From positions 1-64,000 of the forward strand of contig CAJNAR010000156.1 of NCBI GenBank assembly GCA_905220665.1: a stretch of DNA of 64,000 nt. Direction: 5' to 3'. Each line of letters starts with the position of its first letter. The first letter of the stretch is position 1. Made by a program: the position numbers and the translations under genes. The notes under the pieces are model-generated. The model did not search any database and was not told the origin of the DNA. It worked only from the letters and a program-made list of their open reading frames with translations. Below are positions 1 through 13,264 of the stretch, one piece after another. The DNA comes from Albugo candida. Lineage: Eukaryota; Oomycota; Peronosporomycetes; Albuginales; Albuginaceae.

Positions 1-347
1 AAAAAACCCTAAACCCTAAAACCCTAAACCCTAAACCCTAAACCCTAAACCCTAAACCCTAAACCCTAAACCCTAAACCCTAAACCCTAAACCCTAAACC
101 CTAAACCCTAAACCCTAAACCCTAAACCCTAAACCCTAAACCCTAAACCCTAAACCCTAAACCCTAAACCCTAAACCCTAAACCCTAAACCCTAAACCCT
201 AAACCCTAAACCCTAAACCCTAAACCCTAAACCCTAAACCCTAAACCCTAAACCCTAAACCCTAAACCCTAAACCCTAAACCCTAAACCCTAAACCCTAA
301 ACCCTAAACCCTAAACCCTAAACCCTAAACCCTAAACCCTAAACCCT
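1..347. repeat. telomere, CCCTAAA array
   Basis: A nearly perfect tandem array of CCCTAAA. It reads C-rich into the chromosome from base 1, so the window begins at a left chromosome end and the G-rich strand (TTTAGGG) runs outward. One CCCTAAAA variant unit lies near base 15. TTTAGGG telomeres are known from plants and from oomycetes; the gene content to the right points to an oomycete. Confidence 0.97.
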
Positions 348-437
348 AAACCCTACAACCCTAAACCCTACAACCCTAAACCCTACAACCCTAAACCCTA
401 CAACCCTAAACCCTACAACCCTAAACCCTACAACCCT
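348..437. repeat. degenerate proximal telomere, 15-bp period
   Basis: The inner edge of the telomere switches to about six copies of a 15-bp unit made of one CCCTACAA variant and one CCCTAAA unit (variants near 351, 366, 381, 396, 411 and 426). It then ends abruptly in unique sequence. The regular alternation suggests that the 15-bp unit was duplicated as a block rather than mutated copy by copy. Confidence 0.9.
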
Positions 438-3400
438 AATTCTACAAAGCAACATCTGTTCCTTTGTTTGCTCTAGAAGAGTAGGCTTGCTTTCTTCACC
501 AGGGTGAACTCTTCTGACTTCTATCGAACACAATATTACCAATTTTCTTATCGGATTAATTTACATATAAATCTCTTCTTCATCACTGTCACCTTCTATG
601 TCTCCCACCGAAACCTGCTTGTGGTTGTGGGAAAACAAAATTGGCTAGCACTGTCCTCCTGGTCTTCACTACCACAGCGCTACTGACTTTGTCCGCTTTT
701 ATTTTTCTTGCTTGAAGTTTTTACCACCCTTGTTCACCAAATATTTTACTCTCCTCATCAAATTGAGACCAGGAGTGAGCGCGTGCCAGCTGATAAGAAA
801 ACCGTCAAAAGGTTGCAATCAAGAATATATCAACGAAGCCCTTACAATATTCCTAAGCGGAAAAGAGTGAGCATAATTCCTCATTGATAAAATATAATGA
901 GTCAACAATTTCTATGTGTCCTCAAGAATCACCGTTTCCTGGTCGTCATTTTCTTTGAATATTTTGACTTCTTTGATACCAAGAAGGTTCTGATTTACGA
1001 AAATACCATTCGGACTACAATGAATGCAATGTTCTGGACAAAGTACTTGCATCCGGTTAGATACATCATACCTCAAGTTAAGATGTTCAATTTAGCGAAC
1101 TTCCGATAGTACCTCACGGGACGTGAGGTACTTGTCCTTTGCGTCTGCTTTTGAGCTCGCTGAAATGAGAGTTAGATGTCTCCAGACTGGTATAAAAATA
1201 AAATACGAATGTAGCAAGTTAGTCGTTTCACGGACATAGCCTCACAATAACTGTTATTTACAGATACTGTGGTCTTCTTCAATATTCAACGTACTTTTAC
1301 TTTTGAACGCACTAAAAAAACATTTTGCTTATGTAATATGGCAAGATCAACGTACGATCCTTTTGAAGTAATCTCTAATAATTCTAATCACGATGATGCT
1401 GCACGATAAGAGTATTAAATCGTCCATCACTGTGTGACATACCGCTGCTGATAGTGGGCTCTTTTTACTTAAAATGTATTAGATGCTTTGATGTTTTGGA
1501 CTCTGCGAGCATACATTATTATATATATGGGGATGCTGATCAACTACAGACCTTTGTTTAGGATCAGGATAATATCTATGGCACAAACGAAGGACCTCAA
1601 GGACCATTGCACCATCTCTTATGAATTTCTTCCTAAAACATCTATGTTGCTCAGTCTAAATTTTAATTGACAGTGGCGTTACTTTTAAGCACAGTATATA
1701 TTATATATGACTGTATGTGCTCTTCTCTAGGCGGCGTGACTGTGATATAGTGGGTGCCTTAGCAAGCTGCGAAGCACAAAAGCGATGCTGAATCTTGGAC
1801 AATAATTAAAAGCTAGCTAACATGATTTCTTGGTTACGCCTTCCTAGTTGCAGTAAAAAAAAAACTGAAGTAACAACACTTTCTCATGTGTGACGTATTA
1901 AAAAAGCGACTCTAAAATTTTCTCTCATACTCCAACGCCATGCTTCACATATTCGCTTTATGTGTATCTTTTGTTTGACTGCGTTCTATTAATTTTATAC
2001 ATCTATCGCGTTAGGGATTTGATGTGATATGGAAAGTCTCTAATATACGCATGAATATACGGAATATAGGAGAATATCGACTATGTGCACAAAAAATGAC
2101 ATGGTTGAAGTTCGTGGCGTCTGTAGCAATAGCTCTTTGTGGTCCTATATTCTCGTATCCCTAGACGAACTTCTTGAGGGTTTTGCTAGTCAGCCTACTG
2201 AACGGCGTGCCATTTCAAATAAAGTTGCTGATCAGCATGTGGCATATGAGAACACGAAGAGTTCTATCGGAAACTTGAAGAGCGCATTTTTCAATCCGAC
2301 CATTCATATTCGACTACGCATCAAGAGCAACAAAAAGATCCTGTAGAGCACCAAGTAGTATATGTACACCTCAGGTACTTTTGACCTCTATGACTATCGC
2401 ATACGGAGGCCACGAGATTTGCATACATTTTCGACAAATCCATATCGTTGATAGCAGGTGCGGAAGAGCAAATAGTACCGGAGCTCTTCCAAAGTAAAGC
2501 TGAGGTAAATGGATCGACCCACGAAGGATGAATAAGTGATTGAATTGAAGCATTTCTTGCTATAAAAACGTTGGACGAAATTTCTGGTTTAATGGAACGG
2601 TGCTGCAAACTATGTAGGTTGAAGTATCAGTGTGTGTATGATTGTAGCTAACTGGTCACTCGGGCTGTAGCCGTGACACATCTGCGAAGTTTCTTAAGGA
2701 AGTACCAAATAACGCTTTTGGCGACGGAAAGTTCCATTACTGTCCACGCTGTGTACCAGACCTACGATGAGAGTGCTGATTGGCTTCTTGTCTTCGTGTG
2801 GCAGCGTCCGACGGAGCGTATATAAACGGAAGAAGCGCCGTCATAGCGGGTCTTGGCAGTTGTAGGATATCTGCAATATTTTCTTAGTTCGAAACGTCAA
2901 AACATTCCGTTGCATATTTTCTGTGCTATTAGCAATAGGTCAGATTTTTTTCACACATCATCAGATATCTAAAATGATTCAGAAGAAATTCGTTCCGGGT
3001 GACTTCGTGGTGTAAAAAACTAAAAACCGATAGTCCGTAAGGATTTCTCACAGCCATTTTTGACGCAATTTATCGTTCGAGAACGCTCGAAGCACAAAAG
3101 CTTGGTATAACAGGCCGTTTATCTTCAAGTCCGACCAGACAAGAATTATGATGGGCTTGGCGACAAAACCTTGGAACATATCTGTTCCATTATTCAGTGC
3201 TCTCGAATCGGGCATCTGAAGAAACCTTTATACTCTTCTCGTGCAGTAAGTTGTGAACCTAACAGTAACTATCTGTAATGTGACTAGGCTTTATCACAAT
3301 ACTTTCTTTTAATATCGGTACCTATAATAACAGTCCCTCATATGCCATCAAGCAACGTTGCAGTACTCTCTGAAAAACGCTGCACCGGCGTATTAGTAGG

Positions 3401-6400
3401 CGCACAGACGCAGCACTTTACCGATTCACGACGTGCTCACTTCTTTTCCATATTGATACGTCGGCTCAATTATTTGCTTTGGGAAAGGGGTAGTCGCTGT
3501 GACAAGCTGCCAAGATACCACTCAACTACGAAAGTCTAAATGTTGCGGTGTTCAGTCTCGATCAATAGGTGCCACCCTTTGAGACTTTGTACCTGCTCAA
3601 AGCCAATGTGATCTCCAGGATAGATTTTCTGATCCTTTACCATTTGACGTACTTTCGAAGGTATCCATAAGTGAATAGGTGGCGGCCGAATTTTTCGTCG
3701 GCAAAGTATCAGCGTATAATAAAGGTTTTGAGCACATGCGTTATTAAAGCGTGAGTGGTGACCGACTGGGGCACTTAACTAACAACGTTGATACTGTCCT
3801 TATTTGCGTTACCCGTCAATTATAGTACTGACGTTTCCAAAACCATTATTTAGGTGATTGATTCCGATGGTTCGTATGCTTTATCAGAAAAAATGTTCAA
3901 TGCCAACATTTCAAAGTACCGTGATCCACCTTATTTTGCAGATGCAGAATTCAACCAGAAGAACTACCAAATGAGCATCAACAAGTTCATTTTTGGAACG
4001 GAATCATATTAAATCGTTCGCGTACACGTTTAAGACCCGGATTTTAATCAAATTGGAGGAAATTGCTCAATTTATCAGGATGTGGCATCCAGCTTCGATC
4101 CCAAGAATGACTGGATTCGACATTATGTGTTATTGTAGAACGAACAGCGGTCACAATTAAGCTCTACATGCTGCAATGTAACAGTCAGAGTGACTGCATT
4201 TCTGAGTAGTGAAAGTGATCGAATGTACTCAAAGATAATGCATGAGACGGTTCCTTTAGTGTCATATTAACCAAACAATTGCTTCGTAATGCTCTCTGTA
4301 TAGAAAATCTACAACTGGATCCTGGATTGGTAATGTGATTGCTCTGGACGGGATTGGTGGAAATGCGATTCTAACTACTCATTTTTAAGTGTCAACGAGC
4401 ATGACATATCTCTCAATTAGTAAATTCACAGGTGATCTCTCGGTCGGACGAATACTTCCGATAGCAGCAAAATGTTTTTTGGAGTACAAAGATGATATCG
4501 AGTATATGACAAGTGATGTCATTTGTGCGGCCTGTCAAGAGCAAGATCGCATCTGAGAATATCTCCTTGAATTGCCGCATGCGTTTTTATTGCCGCGAGT
4601 TTTAATCTGGATTTCTCACCTTCTGCTTGAAAAGCAACGCTCTTTTTTCTTTTTTGAGACAAATCATAATCCTTCAATCACGCCTCAGCAATCCCCGCAA
4701 TTAATATACCGCAATGTATTCTGAATACGAAGATTCGTCGTGTTCGGTCGACGGTGAAATGAGAAAAGCGAGTTTATACACAACATATTGGTCTCTTAAA
4801 GTGGAGTGAGTGCTAAAAGAATGTCAAGGATCAGAGCAAAAACTATGATGATTTATTTACTTTCGACACAGAACATATGTACACCACTACATCTCGAAGT
4901 TGAAGTCATAATGCTTTATGCATCCACTAATCGTTTTAAGTGAGCTATCCGGGTCACGATAAGCGGAAAGTACTGTTAGAAAAGAACATTTTGAACTAAA
5001 ATCTCTTTTTTGGTTCGTTTAATGGTACAACGGGAATGCAAGTTCGTGTGTAATCGTCGTCAAAGACTGATGCCTGCAGATAAAAAACAAAAGAATTCCT
5101 TAAAGCATACATTGAATTGTTCAACTAGCTAGACGACTTTGAAATCGAAATGTGTCCACTTCGGTGTCCATGCTACCATCAGACACCATTTAACTGATCA
5201 TATACTCTGTGCTCCAATTGTAGCGTATACACCCATTAAAGACCACTGCAACTGAAGCGCCCTAAATCCCGACCTTGCTGTTTACTCTAGTATGCCTTTA
5301 ATGATGTAATGCAATGGAATTTTTATCTCACACTTTACCCACCAGACTCGGTAGAAAGAAGCATGCTTTCATTGTTCATGACCCGAGCGTATGCGACGGC
5401 TGCCATTCCCCTGCGAGGTAAGAAGTACCCATACTAACAGCAATCTTGAACAGATTAGTGCTGTCCATGTCCATGTAGCATGAGATTTAAATAACGTGTT
5501 GGTGAGGCTCTATATTTACATCCTGAAGTTTGGTTATATGCATTGCGCGTTGCCTTCATATTATCTTGTGGTCTAACGAATTATATCATTCTGGTACCAG
5601 CGTTTGTTCTACTGGACTCGAACTACGGCAGCGCCGTCACGTAATGGTAAAGGATCAGAAAAGGTGAAACGCGTTTTTTTCCACTGTGCAAGATACAGCT
5701 TGTTTGACACCGGAGAATGCTTTTACCTTTACGTTATGCAAGCTACATCGGGTACTTCCTAAAGTCTTCAACGTTCAGCGCAATGGCATTCCTTCTAGAC
5801 ATCGAGTGTTCTGTTATTGCATTCGGATGATGATGCACTGAATTATATTGTAATACAACAACTTGCATGATGTTCTTGACACGCACACACGACGCATCAC
5901 TTACAAGACATTTGCAACAATCTTCCGAATGGAATACCTCGGGGTCAGCGATGCCTCTAACCGTGGATATTACCGTGTATTGTTCCCGACTGTGCATCAT
6001 GTTTTTTGTCAAGGCTTTTATCACATAACCTGATAGCTTTGAGCTGACAACTTCCTGAATGGGACCTGATTAGTCATTAGTTTGCAACATTAAGGTTGAA
6101 AATTTTGTATTTTGCTACCTTTACTTGCTGCGTTAAAACGTCATTGGAATGGACAAAAGTGTGCTGGGTGCATTATTGATCCTTACGACCAGTAGGAGGT
6201 TGTAATTGGGATAGATGTCGTCATCGATCTGACCATAGATGCATCCACCTTGTCATTTCTATTCCAGTCGCTGAGAGTGGCGCTGATTGAACTTAATGAA
6301 TGGCGTAATCGTGCAATTTCGTTTTATTGTGAAACCTTTCAATCTGAATTATCGCACTGACGACATACGTTTCGCCTCCGCATTATGACACTTTTCATTT

Positions 6401-7801
6401 CGCATTTTCACTAGGAAGCTGCGCTGTGATCACGAAATGAAAAAAAGACGTGACTAGTGGTAGCCTTCACGTTCGAAATTGTGCATGGTATTCTATACGT
6501 ATCATTGTGAGAAAGAAGTTTAGGCGCGCTACTCGAGACAAAACGAGAGGATGTAGATCTGATCAATGCTAAGCGTCGTATAGGGAAAAAGATAAGCATC
6601 TTTCTGACTTTGCCATTGTCAAAATATGATTAATTTTGTACGCGCTATTTGCGTGGGTTTCTTAACGACTTGGGTTGGAGAGCAGGAAGCTTCATGCGGC
6701 TGGTTTGCATAGAAGCGTTGCACTTTTTGAGTTTTTTAAGGCATTCATGGCGCATTTACCCGCTGTATGAAAATGAGAAGCAAGAGACGTGGCAGCAACC
6801 GCTGTTAGATATCCGACAGTGAAGGAATTGATCATGTCAGCAAGCAATACCACCCATACATCAATTGTTGACCGCATTGTACATGAGTCTTTCGATTGTA
6901 GAAGGGCTAAACACACCAGTGTTTCACAGTGCTTCCCTAGTCGGAAATATATCGACTCATTCAAATCGGACTTCAAGCTTTCTGCGACATCCTCCATTTT
7001 TTTCAACTCTTTTGTATAAATTGAGATCCTGCAATACACTTTGAAGTCGCCATCGGGTGTACAGATTCTTACTTTACGCATTTGTTGCCATCTAACGAAC
7101 ATGATCTCAGAGTTGGAGACTATGGCACAATCTGCATGCGCTTCACCGAATCATTTGCCAGCCAGCACTAATCTATGATGTATCTCTTGAACGATTGGTC
7201 TTTTTTTGTATGGGTGGCACGAAACTTTGTGTGACTGATGCGATTTTTGAGGCAAAAAAGAGACTATATCAGGGTTTTCTCTACCAGTAATAGCTTTGGT
7301 ATGATTCATCGTAATTGCGGAGAAATTTGACGACCTCGCGCGAAGCTTTCTTTTTAGAGTGTTACGGAAAGGCCTCGGCACCACACCCAATCTTCTGCTA
7401 GTAATTTACAATTCTGTTTGCAAGAATGTTTTTTGAAATTTCTGTTTTCACAGGAGATTTACTAGGACAATCAGCATCAAAGCAAAAAGCCGGCTCAGCC
7501 GAAGAAATCCGTGCTGAATATTTCCAGCCACTGCTCGCATTTCTTTTCTGATTTTGGCTTTGCAAGAAAGTGTCACATGCAACTCGTCCAGTCGTCCCCT
7601 AAATTATGGTCAGTAATGCATAGCGGGCTACGGAATCTGTGAAGGTGCTGGAGGATTGAAGCGGGACGTTGTCTACTCGCTGTTGTCCACAGACGACGGT
7701 AAAAGACGAAGCACGGAGGATTGTACGGAGAGACTAAAGAAAGTGACAAAAAAAGCAAAACGTTTCGAGGTAGCGTGGAATGAGCGTTCTCCCCAGCGTT
7801 C
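438..7801. other. gene-poor subtelomeric spacer
   Basis: No convincing intact gene is visible in about 7.3 kb of AT-rich sequence. Open frames are short (for example 2083-2346 plus, 87 codons; 6692-7102 minus, 136 codons) and match no family I recognise. A 56-codon open stretch near 3846-4014 looks protein-like but has no start context and stops soon after. The 6692-7102 frame begins with ATG and is the best candidate for a small unknown gene. I read the rest as decayed sequence. Confidence 0.5.
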
Positions 7802-8760
7802 ATGGGCCGGTTTAGCGCGTCGCATGGTACGTTGAAGAAATTGTCAGAGCTAAGGCACAAGTCTATCTTACATACGTCAATGATGATGCTAAAAAATCAG
7901 CCGTGTTTCATTGCGAGCAAGCTTTCGAGTGCGTATTATCGCCAGCTCTCAAAGCGTACGGCTCGTTATCACCTATTTGAAGATTTGTATTACGCGCTCC
8001 GAATGCGTAGCAGCGAGGGATTATGTCGAAAGCTTCACATTGCATTCAACGAAGAAAAAGAGATCGATGCAGGCGGCGTCACATGCGACAGGTAGCTCGC
8101 TCGAGAGATCTTCAATCCCAATGACGTCTTCTTCACCTCAGCAGCCGATTCTCCGACATTCCAACCGAATGTGTTGATATCTCGGCTACACTGGATTCTG
8201 AAAGCGGTTGGGAAAGTCTTAGCAGATGGCCAGCTCCTGGACGCACACTACACGAATTCGTTATACAAACATATGCTTCAGCTTGTGATCTCTTATCACG
8301 ACATGGAGGCGATTGATCCCGACTATTATCGCAATTTGCATTCAATATTGAAGCATCCGATTCCATCGTTGAGGTTGGAATTGACTTTTTCAGCAGCACA
8401 TTTCATATTTCGGGCGATTGGAAGTTGTCGATTTGATCTCAAATGGACAAAGTATGCGCGTGAAGGATGCGATAAAAGGGCGTATGTGAAGTTATGGACG
8501 CTTTATCGAATGGCGACAGGTGTCCGACAGTAAATTGACCATCTTTGCAAAGGATTTCATCAATCGGTATGACCGAATCTCATCTCCATTTTCGATGAAA
8601 ACGAATTGGAAATGCTACTCTCTGGGATGCCCGATATCGATGATCTTCGTGTCAATAAGGAGTACGCGAATCACAAGCCGATCGATTGACAGTGTGTGAC
8701 TGTGTTCATCTTTTCTTTACACTCCTCCAACGCTCATCGGTTTCTATCAATCAAATGATT
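7802..8760 (+). pseudogene. HECT E3 ubiquitin ligase relic
   Basis: Three consecutive pieces in shifting frames match successive parts of a HECT catalytic domain. Near 8038-8085 is an IDAGGVT motif, the start of the N-lobe. From 8171 come pieces corresponding to the GRLLADGQLLDAHYT-type and YKHMLQ segments. At about 8290-8330 is a YHDMEAIDPDYYRNL segment, and near 8610-8640 a FDENELEMLLSGMPDIDDL segment. Stops and frame changes separate them, and the C-lobe part carrying the catalytic cysteine was not found before the similarity ends near 8.76 kb. An intact HECT ligase would transfer ubiquitin from an E2 through that cysteine. This copy looks dead and truncated at both ends. Confidence 0.75.
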
Positions 8761-9334
8761 ATACAGCGTTTGACATAGAGAATCAGTCAACGATGAGCTT
8801 TGCTTCAATTATTGACAAGTTTGACGAAAAATTACGGTCGAGAAGAGCGATGACAATCATTTCGATAAAGCCGATTTCCTTCATAGTGACAACTGCGTTA
8901 AATATGGGATGACGTGTGTTTGCAGTATATGAAAAACCTCAGTAAAAACAAATACCAATATTCGACATATCACGTCAGAGACATTACCTGTAGGGTCGAT
9001 ACAACGCATCATACAATTTATGGTATTGCAACTATGAGCTCTCTATTCGAATTGGAATTTGTGCAATAAACACAATCACTCACCTGATATAATGCTGAGA
9101 CAAGAACGATGTGTTGTTCTAATTGTTACGATGACGTGTATGTACGGGTGAAACCTTATAAAAAGCAGCTGCGTGGTGTGAGTTCAACGCAAAATCGTTG
9201 CGATATCGCCATTTTGAAATATGTGGAATGGGAGAAAGTGGCTCTTATACGACAGCCGTAAACTACCTTATTCTCGCAGCCATCTTCTTGTTCATATTTG
9301 ATTTTACTCCACCTTCCACAGTCACCTTGGCATT
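8761..9334. other. spacer upstream of the secreted-protein gene
   Basis: No gene is seen here. The last ~150 bp contain pyrimidine-rich stretches that could act as promoter or 5' UTR for the gene starting at 9335, but I see no diagnostic motif. Confidence 0.4.
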
Positions 9335-10087
9335 ATGAAGCAATTTCGAGTCCCTTGTATTGTTGGACTGGGATGCTTCTCGTCAATTTTACAAATGGCT
9401 GATTCTGAACTTTCGATACCCAGTATATGTAAAATACATGACCCACACGGGCTGCCAGAGCCATCATATCACTGTCAAAAAAAAGGACCGATGAGATGGG
9501 AGCATGAGGGAAGCTGGGTAATTTCTGATCTTAATAGCAAATTTATCGACGGCGAATCTGCAAACACTGATTACCCGAAGTTACAAGTTGAATCCTTTGG
9601 CTTGTCCATCCTCACATTTACCTCGAAGGTTTACAAGAAGGACGATAAGAGGTTTACAACATACGTTTCATCGACTCCAAACACATGGAAAATTCAAGCT
9701 GATGTTTTCCACTACAGCAAAGACAAGCAAACGGACAAATTCGCGCTCATTTCTGGACTCTTTGATGTCAGTATAAAAGCTGATTCCAAGAAGACAATAC
9801 TTCCCAAGCCACTGCTAGAACTGGAGGAAGGCAATACGAATGATCTTATTTTAGAATTATCTGGGTTGCGATTGAGCGTTGAACAAAACGAAGTAGAGTT
9901 TGAAGATGCTAACAAGATATTTCTCGGTGGAACAGTGCTGAAGCAGCTGACGTTCTTGATGCGTAGAGAGCATGCTGATGGTGTCACAGAGCACAAATTG
10001 ACTCTCAAAAATTATGAGCCATCTCCGAGAAGTTCTCTTGACAACGAACTGACTTTTCTGATTAGTAACAGTGAAAATACTTCTTGA
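9335..10087 (+). CDS. secreted protein, CCG-effector-like
   Basis: An intact single-exon frame of 250 residues starting at an ATG. Residues 1 to about 22 form a short hydrophobic stretch (IVGLGCF) of signal-peptide type, and no later membrane segment is seen. Just after it are Cys32, Cys47 and Gly51, spaced C-x14-C-x3-G. That resembles the Cys-Cys-Gly N-terminal signature of the CCG class of secreted effector candidates described in Albugo, although I cannot confirm the exact class spacing. The remainder is hydrophilic with no domain I recognise. It is the only clearly intact gene in the first 23 kb, surrounded by decayed genes and transposons, which is a typical setting for fast-evolving secreted proteins. 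An ordinary secreted protein of unknown role is the alternative. Confidence 0.65.
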   Translation: MKQFRVPCIVGLGCFSSILQMADSELSIPSICKIHDPHGLPEPSYHCQKKGPMRWEHEGSWVISDLNSKFIDGESANTDYPKLQVESFGLSILTFTSKVYKKDDKRFTTYVSSTPNTWKIQADVFHYSKDKQTDKFALISGLFDVSIKADSKKTILPKPLLELEEGNTNDLILELSGLRLSVEQNEVEFEDANKIFLGGTVLKQLTFLMRREHADGVTEHKLTLKNYEPSPRSSLDNELTFLISNSENTS

Positions 10088-13000
10088 CAGACGCCTTTAT
10101 TATTATCGTAGCGTTTTCCCCTTTGACTGTTTTCTTAATCTGTTAACATGCGCCACTGCTTAGCCATCAATCGTGTCACTTACTGGGAGGGAAATTATAC
10201 ATTGACGCAGCAATTTCGTGCTCTAAAGTAAGTGACATGTCAATTTTTTGATAATTCCGACATCTGCGCACATATGATAAGGTATCCATCAATCCACTCA
10301 GCGCGGTGAGACAGACATAAACCTTGTGTTAAGATTGACACTTTACGCCTACGACCAATGTTTAGAGCGAAAAAGGCGGATAGAAGCAGTATCGATACAA
10401 AGGTCGCGAGAAAGTGAATTGGAATGGCAGATTCCTATTCTCCTGTGATGTAGCAGTAGTGTGGTTACGGCAAGTAAGTGCTCGGCAGTGCTTACTACAC
10501 TCGATACCAGCAAATAATTCCTGCAAATTCTTTTCGGTTACGATGCGTCTCTTCTCTTCATATGTATTGGACCGGTAGGACAATCTCGGCGTCATCTTAA
10601 TACGCTTTGCAATGTTTCTACTTCCGATTGGTTCATTCGACTCGTCCATCAACCTGCGGTGGCCGAGTTGAAGCAGCTTGACGAAGAGCGGGATCTCGTC
10701 TGCATCCATTGGACTCGCCTTTTAATCATTTCAAGAGCGTTGTGGATATCGTAGATGTGGAAGTCAGTGTGTCTTCTGTCGCTGCACCATACTTCATACC
10801 AAGCACCCTGTCTGCTATCATTTTCAGCTGCATTGTTTATCATGATATGAATGCCAAGAATACGATCGTCATCTTTCTGCGCCAAGATTTTTACAATCCA
10901 TCTGTTTCATCGACCGCACGCGCACAGAAGTTTGAAATCATTGAAATCCGACGACATTGTATGGAAGTCCTTCTTTTCCAACTTCAGGATGAGTATTAAT
11001 GACACCTGGGATCGCAATGTAATTCACATGCCCACAATTTCCCAACATAATTTCAACAGCTACAATCATTGGTCTTCAGCCCTATGAGCCAACATCGAAC
11101 CAGTAATCACATCACTACTCGTATAGATACTGGGAATCGCAGTTTGGAAATAATCATCGACTTGAATCCGTCCCTTGAGTACCCATACTCTCAGCCATTC
11201 ATCAATGGTCGACGCCCGGTGGCTAACAGGACGACATTACGCTTCATACTGGTCTCATTCCCTCCTTTCGGGTCTTTGTTGCACTATCTCCATTCACTTT
11301 GGTCGAGGTGCTTTTTCGTCGCAATTTGAGTTGGAAATCTTGTTTCGAAAGTGTTTTTGCCCGACCTAATTCGATGTCAAAACCAGGACATACATCATTC
11401 TAGTACTCGACCTCATGGACATTTGCACCCAACGTCTATAGACGGATCAAAGCTGTAATTTAATAACTCCAGTACCCAGCACATTCAGTGTGGAGAAAGG
11501 CTTTGGATATGGTTCAGACAAGGTCCACCAAGTAAACCAAGAGATTCGATTCAGGCGGTCTCTATTTCAAATAGGGTGGCTTTGATAACAGTTACGTAGC
11601 CTCCAGCTCCATCTCCAACGACTACGAGGTTATATTTAGCAAAACTGGCAAAGAAACGACATTAGCGAACCTTGGAGCGATAAAGAAAGAGACGTCGCGA
11701 AATGTGAAGCATATGTACCACAAGATGAGAATCGTACTTAGTGGAGAGAGTGATATCATTCGTGATAATACAAAATACAATTGAGAATTACGGATAAAGC
11801 CTGTTGTGGTACAACTTAAAGGCTTAGCTTATGAGATGAATGAGCCGATCATTGTGCATTCGACGTTCGATGATTACGTGTTCGCAAAAAAGAACCCGGT
11901 CGCGCCTATCGCTGGTAAGTCGAAAATGATATTCAGCAATCGAACGCCAATGAATTGGATATTGCCATAGGTGTAAGAGACCACGCACAGGAAAATCTTG
12001 ATAATGTGGCACAATGCCACATTAGGCCATACTGTAACGAGATTAGTGTACAAAGCCACCTTACATTTGTATTCCCAAGGTCAACTACTTGAAGCTTTAT
12101 GAGGAACTCGAAACATTCAAAATGAAGGCAGCCAGCACATTCTTTGAGACTCGCAATTAATACACTGAATGGCGCTCATCTCTCGACGTTACATTCTCTT
12201 GCAATCATACGACTCGATAGCTATGTCCGTGAACTTTGCAGTCATAGAAATAACGTCGTCATTGGTGATGCAATGGGCTTTATCTATGCAGCGACTGCCA
12301 CAATATTGACTTGCAAAATGAATAGAAGGAATTAAGTGGCTTCGCGCGTATAACTTTGCAATATCTAAGGCGGAAATATGTCGAGGAAGTACTTGTTTTT
12401 ATAAGAGGTGGACTATAATTGTAGAGAAGCACAACGAAATGCAAATCAATGTCCATCGCGCCAATTTCCACCAATGGTGTCTGCGCGAAGATCTTTTGCT
12501 GATTTTCGTGCGTTGGAGAAACTTTGGAAACAGCCAACACGTCCTAAAGCCGATATCAAAGCGAATTCTCGAGGCACCAACATTATTTGGAGGTCTAAAT
12601 AGATAGAGGTTCAAGGTCGTTTCTGAATGCACAAACTTGGGCAAAATCCGCACATCTGGAATTCGGCATTGCGGAAACAAATGATCTCTTCGACGATCTC
12701 TCAGTCATGTATCAGGATTGCACTCATCTTCGTTTTTGAAAGCCTGGAGCTCAAAACCGTAGCAAGGATGTAGGAACCACTGTTGCCTGTGCGTGGATTT
12801 ATACAGCATTGTCGATCTCATTTCGCTGTCACCGCATTTGACGTTGATGAGTACTGTCTCGGACGTAAGCTTTGATGCTCAAATGGACAATCTTCAGCAA
12901 TTTCTGAGCATCATTCAGCATTTCATTCGATCGACACCTCGGGCAGCTCTCCAGTGTCTTGATTTGGATCAGCAGTATCGGACACTTGTGGTGTTTGCAG

Positions 13001-13264
13001 AGTTTATTGGCTTTGATCGGTGATTAAGGTCCATTGCCATAGCAAAATCGTCGACATCACTGAGGGCGTGGAAAGTGGATGTGGGAAATAATAATCAGCT
13101 CACGACACCGCAACATTCAACAACTGATTAGACTCTATCTTGTGCGGTTGAGCCTTACAGATGTTCTGATCCATTTTCTGAGACCGATGTAGCAAAAGAA
13201 ATCATATTATCGTCACACGATATTCTCAAGAGAAATTTTATCACCAGATTATTGTTCACTTCCG
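10088..13264. other. decayed sequence without an assignable gene
   Basis: About 3.2 kb with only short interrupted frames on both strands, for example 10362-10709 and 10649-10885 on minus, and 10709-10999 and 12793-13023 on plus. Several stretches read like protein broken by frameshifts, for example 11670-11990 plus, so this is probably one or more old pseudogenes. I could not tie any segment to a family. Confidence 0.45.

Noticed and set aside
339..542. Minus-strand open frame with repeated RVVGF units
   Set aside because: It is translated telomere repeat (the 15-bp variant read in frame), not a protein gene.
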